This document shows, piece by piece, positions 58,058 through 64,000 of a stretch of 64,000 nt of DNA. Each line of letters opens with the position of its first letter. Positions within the stretch are counted from its first letter, which is position 1. A program made the translations under genes and the position numbers. The notes under the pieces were generated by a model. It did no database searches. It was not told the DNA's origin and worked only from the letters and a program-made list of their open reading frames with translations. The DNA lies in NCBI RefSeq assembly GCF_016100455.1, contig NZ_JACFSK010000001.1, positions 744,001-808,000 on the forward strand. The letters are read 5' to 3'. The DNA is from Bartonella sp. M0283. Its GTDB lineage: Bacteria; Pseudomonadota; Alphaproteobacteria; Rhizobiales; Rhizobiaceae.

Positions 58058-58086
58058 TTGTGTTGGAATTTTTTGCACAATATATA
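58058..58086 (+). promoter_or_regulatory. dksA: likely dksA promoter
   Basis: TTGTGT (58058-58063), a 17-base spacer, and TATATA (58081-58086) form a good sigma-70-type promoter. Transcription would start near 58093, leaving a leader of about 26 bases with GGAGG before the dksA ATG. Confidence 0.5.
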
Positions 58087-58118
58087 GGGCCGCACATACA
58101 ACATGTGGAGGCTTGACT

Positions 58119-58535
58119 ATGAGCGAAACATTGGACGCCGAGTATCATCCCAGCGAAGATGAGCCTTTCATGAGCGAAAGGCAAAAAGTTTATTTTCGTG
58201 CTAAACTTATAGCTTGGAAAAACGATATTTTACGCGAAGCACGCGAAACGCTCGAAAACCTGCAGGAAGAAAATGCTAATCAGCCGGATTTGGCGGATCG
58301 TGCTTCATCCGAAACGGACCGCGCAATCGAGCTACGCGCCCGAGATCGGCAACGCAAGTTGATCGCTAAAATCGATGCGGCATTGGAACGGTTGAACGAT
58401 GGTACCTACGGTTATTGCGAGGAGACGGGGGAACCAATCAGCATAAAACGTCTGGATGCCCGTCCAATTGCGACCCTTTCTATTGAAGCTCAGGAACGTC
58501 ACGAGAAGCGTGAAAAGGTTTATAAGGACGAATAG
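58119..58535 (+). CDS. dksA: RNA polymerase-binding transcription factor DksA
   Basis: DksA enters the secondary channel of RNA polymerase and works with ppGpp to control rRNA and amino-acid promoters. The 138-residue protein has the coiled-coil (about 25-95) with the DRASSETDRAIELRARDRQRK tip and a C-terminal zinc-finger region. Of the four zinc cysteines only Cys100 remains; the others are Thr103, Ser121 and Ala124. This form is seen in related alphaproteobacteria and resembles zinc-independent DksA proteins. The ATG at 58119 has a GGAGG upstream; the longer frame is upstream promoter sequence. Confidence 0.94.
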   Translation: MSETLDAEYHPSEDEPFMSERQKVYFRAKLIAWKNDILREARETLENLQEENANQPDLADRASSETDRAIELRARDRQRKLIAKIDAALERLNDGTYGYCEETGEPISIKRLDARPIATLSIEAQERHEKREKVYKDE

Positions 58536-58555
58536 TCCTGATTTTACCCTGATTG

Positions 58556-58600
58556 AAAAAGGTCTGTGTCGGATGGATATTCGACACAGGCCTTTTTATT
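58556..58600 (+). terminator. rho-independent terminator of dksA
   Basis: AAAAAGG and CTGTGTCG pair with CGACACAG and CCTTTTT in one stem of about 16 bp with a 10-base loop, ending in Ts. It lies 20 bases after the stop codon. Confidence 0.9.
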
Positions 58601-59201
58601 TCTGGCTTTTTTATTTCTGGCCGTTGACAGAGCCTTTGCTCTTGTGAAGAGGGAAATGCAATTTATGCCTTTTGGGCAACGCATCCCTCGGTCTGAAAAT
58701 TGCTATTTTTTGGTCTGATTGGAGAGGTATAAACCGGTTATAATCAAACCAATTAGAAATAAGCGCATTTTAGCGCTGACTGGTATGTTTACCATCATTA
58801 GGCACATATGCGAGTTTGGCATGGATGGGAGTTTGGCACGCATGTTGCGGAAATTTTTTGTTAGACTACAATCAAAAAGAGTAAAATATTAAAATCGGAA
58901 ATCGGGAAACGTCCCTTATAAAAGTTACGCAACACAATTGCATCTCTAGACAAATGTGAATTTTGTTTCTTTGAACTTTTTTCAGTCGAAATATGTGTTC
59001 AAAGTCGCGCCGCTTTAATGAAGACAAGCGGATTTGTTGCTATTTGAGAGTGTTGCTAGACCGGACGATCATTCAATTATGAAATTTGTCGACATCCCGC
59101 ATAGTCGAGATCGAATTTTGTTACAGATTCCGTTCCAAACATATCCAAAAATGGACAAACTGAGCGATCTATAACGAAATAGCCGCAATTATTGTGTGTT
59201 C
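58601..59201. other. gene-free stretch after dksA
   Basis: About 600 AT-rich bases between the dksA terminator and the FliO-like gene. It begins with a short duplication of CTTTTTATTTCTGG (58592-58620). Two phrases, GAGTTTGGCA near 58812 and 58830, are also repeated. No open frame, RNA gene or pseudogene is convincing. Confidence 0.5.
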
Positions 59202-60242
59202 TCAGCTCTTTTCGTTCTTGATCGCGTTTTTCAATTCGTTTTCGAACATATGATCGAAATCGTCATCGAGATTTACAGCCGGATCAATTGTTTTAGGCGG
59301 TACCCGCAAGGATGGCTCACGACGCCCCTCGATTTCCGCGCTAATTGTTTCATCTTTCACCGATGGGGTGAAACGGGGTGTAAGTTCCTCTTTCCGTGTA
59401 GTTTGTCGAGGGGATGGACGCGTTGCCGGAGCAACCGAAAAATCTGTCAAGGTTGGTTCCTGCGGGACAGAGCTACGCGATGATCTGTTGCTGAATTCGT
59501 TGTTATCTGCAAACGCACCGACGTTCAGCTCGCTCGAGCGGTTTGGCGTTTTCGGTGGTATCGTATTATTAGGATCGTTGTACGACGAAGCCAAATTCAC
59601 GTCACGCCGGTCTTCGAATGCTAAAGAAGGTTTTCTCGGAGATTGTCCAACGGGATTGACGTTAGCATTTTCTGTAGACGCACTGACGTTTAGTTCGGGC
59701 GCATAGCGACGGGGTGACGGGGCCGCCTCTCTTGATGAAAGTGGTTGGTTGAAATCCTCCTGCAATGAAGACAAATCAGCTTCACGCCGTTTGTCACTTG
59801 CCCGCATGGCAGGTGAAGCAGCAGGTCGTGTCGTATCGGATAAAGATTTACGCAATTCCGGTTCACGATAATTCGGAATCGATGAAGAGTCTGTTGCAAC
59901 CTCATCCATCGGTGCAACATGAATTTCGCCTTTGGTTGAATTTTCATCCAATTTTATGTTGGTCTCGATAACAAGATCTGTTGGTCCACCAATCATCAGC
60001 AGATGTTCGACATTGTCTCGGCGCACAAGAACAAGGCGGCGAGTACGGTCAACTGCAGCCGCATCACGGACAGATAGCCGAGGCGTGCGTGATTTTCCGC
60101 CTACGACAAAGGTGCCGTTATTGAATTTACGCAGTAACTTGATTGTAACCGCAATTGCAGCAATAACGATAATAAGCACAACAAGGCTGCTAATGATATT
60201 CGCTGCAGATTGTCCGATCTGATTCTCTAACCAAAGATGCAT
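59202..60242 (-). CDS. orphan FliO-like membrane protein with a long disordered tail
   Basis: A 346-residue protein. A single membrane segment (about 17-37) is followed by a FliO-type domain, TPRLSVRDAAAVDRTRRLVLVRRDNVEHLLMIGGPTDLVIE (about 53-95), as in the flagellar export component. From about 110 to 320 the sequence is Ser/Pro/Arg/Asn-rich and probably disordered, with loose repeats such as PELNVSAS and SELNVGAF; the C-terminus is a short charged helix. No flagellar gene is near, and FliO of flagellar operons is usually far shorter. It is divergent from cckA. A non-flagellar role is likely but unknown. Confidence 0.75.
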   Translation of the reverse strand: MHLWLENQIGQSAANIISSLVVLIIVIAAIAVTIKLLRKFNNGTFVVGGKSRTPRLSVRDAAAVDRTRRLVLVRRDNVEHLLMIGGPTDLVIETNIKLDENSTKGEIHVAPMDEVATDSSSIPNYREPELRKSLSDTTRPAASPAMRASDKRREADLSSLQEDFNQPLSSREAAPSPRRYAPELNVSASTENANVNPVGQSPRKPSLAFEDRRDVNLASSYNDPNNTIPPKTPNRSSELNVGAFADNNEFSNRSSRSSVPQEPTLTDFSVAPATRPSPRQTTRKEELTPRFTPSVKDETISAEIEGRREPSLRVPPKTIDPAVNLDDDFDHMFENELKNAIKNEKS

Positions 60243-60362
60243 GCCTTATTTCTCTCCTGCTGGAAAAGCGTGACCATATCCGTCTGTTTATCTATATGCC
60301 AGAGCACCTGTCGATGGAAAGTAGCAATATAGGGGAATGGACAGATGTTTACGGTTATATAC

Positions 60363-60394
60363 ACAGTGATTTTTTATTACAGTGATTTTTTATT
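60363..60394. repeat. perfect 16-bp tandem duplication upstream of cckA
   Basis: ACAGTGATTTTTTATT occurs twice in direct succession, about 120 bases before the cckA start and between the divergent FliO-like gene and cckA. It could be a duplicated operator half-site or a slippage product in an AT-rich promoter. Confidence 0.85.
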
Positions 60395-60513
60395 CTAATA
60401 AAATTAACGCTGTCAAATTTCTGATTTCCGCCATTAACACTTCATGCCGGGCACAATTTGAGGCAAAATGTAATCGAGAATCAACTGTGATCGTAAGAGG
60501 CAGACATAAAATC

Positions 60514-63069
60514 ATGAAAAAGCCGGAAACATTGACGCATAATTGGGCTTTTTCGAATAAAAATACACAGTTATTACGTTATCTCGCCGCTATAATTTTG
60601 AGCATTAGTGTTCTGGTAGGGATTGCCGACTGCTTCATGGGAGAAGAACAGTTGAATGTTCTTTCTTTGTTGCTGTTTTTATTTCTTGCAATAATTGGAT
60701 TTGCTGTACTTTTATTGTTTTTGACAGGTGTTTTATCCAATTCAAAAGCTTTGGAAAACGATAGTAGAGCGTTGCTCATCGATGCGATTGATGACGCAAT
60801 CATCCTTTCGGATGCGTCCGGACATATCGTTTCCACCAATGCTTCATGCGCAAAGCTTAATGGTTTTGATAGCGCAAAAACTGTGTTTTCTCTTTTTTCA
60901 TCGCTTGAGGGCATCGAGCCAGCATTTTATCGCCTAACTGCGAAAGCACTAGCGGGTCAAACAGCACGCGAAGAATTGCGCGGAAATTCGCTTCATCAGC
61001 CAGATACGAACGAAACACAAGCTTGGTACAGTCTTTCGGTTAAACCGGTAAAGCTGAACGGGCGCGCCTTTTTGATATGGCGTCTTGAAGATACAGGCTT
61101 TGCTCGCAATATGTACGAGCCACTTTTCCGGAATCTACAGGAAGCCATTAATCATCTTGATCGGGCACCTGCCGGTTTTCTTTCAACCGATGTCAATGGC
61201 AGATTTCTTTATATCAATGCGTCATTGGCAAATTTGCTTCATATTGATCTCCAAAATTTCAAAATAGCGGGTGTTACATTTGATAAAGTCTTCAAGACTT
61301 TCGGGCAAACGTCAAACTGGGGAGAAATCAGGAAAAATATAGATCGTGCGGATGGAAGCTATGAGTTTTTTGTCGATTGGCATGGTGAGGCCCAAGATTA
61401 TTTGAAGCTTATCGTTTGCGCAACCAAAGAGACATCCGAACAAGAGGAAGATATTATCTATCGGTTTGTGTTGCTACCATTGTCAAGACAAGCCGATATC
61501 GTGCCTACATTAGCAAGCCTGTCTGATAATTTCGCTTATTATTTTGACAATGCTCCGATAGCCCTTGCAATGGTTGACCGGCGGGGTGAATTAGCGAACA
61601 TGAATCGCCCATTCCAACTCCTTTTCAATATAAAAAGCGGCAAAGACGAAAAAAAATTTCTTGGTGATTTATTCACGCTTGAAGGGAAGCGTAATTTAGA
61701 GGATCTAATCAAAAAAATATCTGAAGACCCACATGCGAAATTTTCAATTGAAGTTGGTCTTGCCGGCGATGAAAATAGACATTTCCGTTTGTTTTTCTTA
61801 GGAATTTCGGGAGAAACGCGTGAACAGAGTGAAGACGCGGCAATATTGTCTGTCGTGGAGACGACAGCGCAAAAAACTCTGGAAGACAAAATGGCGCAAG
61901 GGCAAAAGCTGCAGGCGATCGGGCAGCTCGCCGGTGGTATTGCTCACGACTTCAATAATGTTTTGACAGCAATTATCATGTCATGTGATCTGCTTTTGGC
62001 AAGCCATCGCAGTTCCGATCCGGCTCATGCTGATCTTATCAATATCAAAAACAATGCCAATCGTGCTGCTTCGCTTGTTCAACAATTATTGGCTTTTTCT
62101 CGGCGCCAAACATTGCGGCCGGAAGTGGTAGACCTGACGGAATTGCTTTCTGATGTGAGAAATCTTTTGACACCCCTTTTGGGAAGCAACATCCATTTGA
62201 AGTTCAATCACGGCCGCGATTTGTGGAGTGTCAAAGTTGATCAGGCATCTTTTCAGCGCGTTTTGATGAACCTTGTCATCAATGCGCGCGATGCGATGCC
62301 CAAGGGTGGGAATATTACGGTTACGACCACCAATCTGGCAAAACAAAAGGCTGCAGATCTAGGTTTTGAAGGATTGATTGCTGACGATTATGTGGAGCTT
62401 GATGTAGAAGACAACGGTACAGGTATACCAAAAGCAGTTCAGGAAAAAATGTTCGAACCGTTTTTTACCACAAAAGAGGTAGGCAAGGGTACGGGGCTTG
62501 GTCTTTCGATGGTCTACGGGATTGTCAAACAGACCGGTGGTTTTATTTACTGTGAGAGCGAAGAGGGGAAAGGTACGAAATTCCGTATCTTCCTGCCAAG
62601 ATTCATTGCCGACCCCGTCAAAAATGAACAAAAAGCAATTGAACCGGTAAAATCATTAAGTGAAAAAAATGCCGATCTGTCAGGGAATGCAACTGTTCTT
62701 CTTGTTGAAGATGAAGCGGCGGTGAGAATGGGTGGTGTGCGCGCTCTCCAATCGCGCGGCTATAAAGTGCTGGAGGCCGAAAACGGTATTGAGGCACTTG
62801 ATATCATAGCAGAACATAATGGTGCCGTTGATCTTGTCGTATCCGATGTTGTCATGCCGGAGATGGACGGACCAACATTGCTTGGCGAAATGCGGAAAAA
62901 ATATCCGGATATAAAATTTGTCTTTGTTTCAGGATATGCGAAAGACGCTTTTGCAAAAAATCTGCCGCCTGACGCGGTTTTCGGATTTTTGTCGAAACCT
63001 TTCACGCTGAAGCAGTTGGCAATGAAAGTGAAAGAAATGCTTTCCGACGAGGGTACAACCGATTCATAA
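60514..63069 (+). CDS. cckA: CckA-type hybrid histidine kinase
   Basis: CckA feeds phosphate through ChpT to the cell-cycle regulator CtrA in alphaproteobacteria and can reverse as a phosphatase. The 851-residue protein has two N-terminal membrane segments (about 21-40 and 48-71), PAS-like sensor domains from about 85 to 445, the HisKA segment GGIAHDFNNVLTAI with His478, an ATPase domain (NLVINARDAMPKGG, DNGTGIP, GLGLSMVYGIV), and a receiver domain with Asp778 in VVSDVVMPEMDG. The ATG at 60514 gives the membrane-segment start; the frame is open upstream without family sequence. The DFNN rather than E after the His is typical of CckA. Confidence 0.93.
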   Translation: MKKPETLTHNWAFSNKNTQLLRYLAAIILSISVLVGIADCFMGEEQLNVLSLLLFLFLAIIGFAVLLLFLTGVLSNSKALENDSRALLIDAIDDAIILSDASGHIVSTNASCAKLNGFDSAKTVFSLFSSLEGIEPAFYRLTAKALAGQTAREELRGNSLHQPDTNETQAWYSLSVKPVKLNGRAFLIWRLEDTGFARNMYEPLFRNLQEAINHLDRAPAGFLSTDVNGRFLYINASLANLLHIDLQNFKIAGVTFDKVFKTFGQTSNWGEIRKNIDRADGSYEFFVDWHGEAQDYLKLIVCATKETSEQEEDIIYRFVLLPLSRQADIVPTLASLSDNFAYYFDNAPIALAMVDRRGELANMNRPFQLLFNIKSGKDEKKFLGDLFTLEGKRNLEDLIKKISEDPHAKFSIEVGLAGDENRHFRLFFLGISGETREQSEDAAILSVVETTAQKTLEDKMAQGQKLQAIGQLAGGIAHDFNNVLTAIIMSCDLLLASHRSSDPAHADLINIKNNANRAASLVQQLLAFSRRQTLRPEVVDLTELLSDVRNLLTPLLGSNIHLKFNHGRDLWSVKVDQASFQRVLMNLVINARDAMPKGGNITVTTTNLAKQKAADLGFEGLIADDYVELDVEDNGTGIPKAVQEKMFEPFFTTKEVGKGTGLGLSMVYGIVKQTGGFIYCESEEGKGTKFRIFLPRFIADPVKNEQKAIEPVKSLSEKNADLSGNATVLLVEDEAAVRMGGVRALQSRGYKVLEAENGIEALDIIAEHNGAVDLVVSDVVMPEMDGPTLLGEMRKKYPDIKFVFVSGYAKDAFAKNLPPDAVFGFLSKPFTLKQLAMKVKEMLSDEGTTDS

Positions 63070-63166
63070 TTTTTGCGTTTTTCATCAAAACAATTCGTTA
63101 AAATGATTGAAATCCGCGCTATCTAATGCAAGATACGCACCGTAAATATGCAAAAGAGGGTGAACC

Positions 63167-64000
63167 ATGCGCAAAATTCTGATTTCTACAGTTTCAGCCT
63201 TGGCTTTGACTGGTAGTTTTTTCATATCGTCAGCTTATGCCGATATTGTTATCGGTTTCATCGGGCCAATTACGGGACCTGTTGCGGCTTACGGCATACA
63301 GGCTAATAACGGTGTGAAAGTGGCTATTGACGAATTGAATAAAAATGGCGGTATCAATGGCGAAAAAGTCGTTTTGAAGGTTTTTGACGACGGGGCAGAA
63401 CCCAAGCAAGGCGTTTCAGCGGCAAATCAGTTGATTGGTGAAGGCATCCAATATGTCATCGGACCGGTTACCTCGAATATAGCGTTGCCTGTTTCCAATA
63501 TTTTGGAAGAAAATGATGTTTTGATGATAACACCTTCATCAACAACACCTGAACTTTCGAGCCGTGGACTATGGAACGTCCTGCGCACTATTGGGCGGGA
63601 TGACCAGCAGGGCGATTACGCAGCAGATTATTATATCAAACATCTGAAAGATAAACGCATTGCTATCATTCATGACCGTGCGACTTACGGCAAAGGTCTT
63701 GCTGATGCGTTCAAAGCTGCGCTCAATAAAGGCGGTGTAACAGAAGTCTTTTACGGTAATATTACACCGGGAGAGAAGGATTATTCTGTTATGGTCAGTC
63801 GGCTGAAACAGGAAAAAGTCGACTATGTCTACTTTGGCGGGTATCATCCCGAGGCCGGGCTACTCTTGAAGCAAATGCGTGAACAAGGTGTTGAAGCCCC
63901 ACTTATCGGCGGCGATGGTTACAACACATCGGAATTGTGGTCGATTGCGGGAAATGCAGCCGAGGGATCGCTGTTCACCAATTCTGTGGATGTCAAGACA
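63167..64000 (+). CDS. Leu/Ile/Val-type ABC transporter substrate-binding protein (cut by window end)
   Basis: The first 278 residues of a periplasmic binding protein. The ATG at 63167 follows AGAGGGTG and opens a signal peptide (MRKILISTVSALALTGSFF..., cleaved near AYAD). The mature part has IVIGFIGPITGPVAAYG, GEKVVLKVFDDGAEPKQGV, ITPSSTTPELSSRG with the ligand-binding Ser-Thr pair, and DRATYGKGLAD, typical of LivJ/LivK proteins. It differs strongly from the binding protein of the livKHMGF operon and has no transporter genes before it; whatever follows is outside the window. Confidence 0.92.
   Translation, partial: MRKILISTVSALALTGSFFISSAYADIVIGFIGPITGPVAAYGIQANNGVKVAIDELNKNGGINGEKVVLKVFDDGAEPKQGVSAANQLIGEGIQYVIGPVTSNIALPVSNILEENDVLMITPSSTTPELSSRGLWNVLRTIGRDDQQGDYAADYYIKHLKDKRIAIIHDRATYGKGLADAFKAALNKGGVTEVFYGNITPGEKDYSVMVSRLKQEKVDYVYFGGYHPEAGLLLKQMREQGVEAPLIGGDGYNTSELWSIAGNAAEGSLFTNSVDVKT

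Overview
The window looks like core chromosome of a moderately AT-rich alphaproteobacterium of the Hyphomicrobiales (Rhizobiales), most like the Bartonellaceae/Brucellaceae branch. The reasons are gene content and order: the purC-purS-purQ-lipoprotein-purL-bolA-grxD cluster, a twin cold-shock-domain protein, the DUF1476 F1-ATPase inhibitor, a CckA-type hybrid kinase, a dihydroorotase-like pyrC overlapping pyrB, and a DksA with most zinc-finger cysteines replaced. The assignment is an inference from family knowledge; no 16S or tRNA gene is present to anchor it. I saw no rRNA, tRNA, CRISPR array, prophage or intact insertion sequence.

Layout. 0-7 kb: divergent cobS/cobT (late cobalamin synthesis), an Lrp regulator with thiM, a uracil-DNA glycosylase, a membrane-anchored nuclease, and a mobA-mobB-GST operon. 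7-11.5 kb: a large exported L,D-transpeptidase, an unexplained gap, rpmG and an MFS carrier. 11.6-23.3 kb: RNA/DNA metabolism and precursor genes (rnr, topA, dprA, plsY, pyrC-like/pyrB), an AidB-like flavoprotein and ruvX; a 56-residue small gene lies between topA and dprA. 23.4-28.4 kb: a UPF0173 hydrolase, a secreted beta-propeller protein, a decayed copy of the UPF0173 3' end, gatCA, and three tandem 133-bp repeats in a gene-free stretch.

28.4-33.3 kb: a complete branched-chain amino-acid-type ABC transporter, livKHMGF. 33.4-43.5 kb: gloA, twin-CSD protein, DUF192, hydrolase, cysE, DUF3126, radC, map, trmJ-murI, rpsD, ttcA. A nested inverted repeat sits between ttcA and a Bcr-type drug exporter. 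45-53.5 kb: glutaredoxin, BolA and most of the later purine pathway (purL, purQ, purS, purC, purB), plus rpe. 53.7-64 kb: a flavin reductase, a secreted protein, the YcjF/YcjX pair, a SixA-like phosphatase, dksA, an orphan FliO-like protein, the cckA cell-cycle kinase, and the start of a second Leu/Ile/Val-binding protein cut by the window end.

Most of the window is ordinary. The less expected items are the degraded UPF0173 duplicate flanking the propeller gene, the 133-bp tandem repeats, the 128-bp nested inverted repeat at 43.5 kb, the metal-ligand-deficient dihydroorotase, and small genes that simple length filters would miss. I found no strong candidate for a wholly new multi-gene system.
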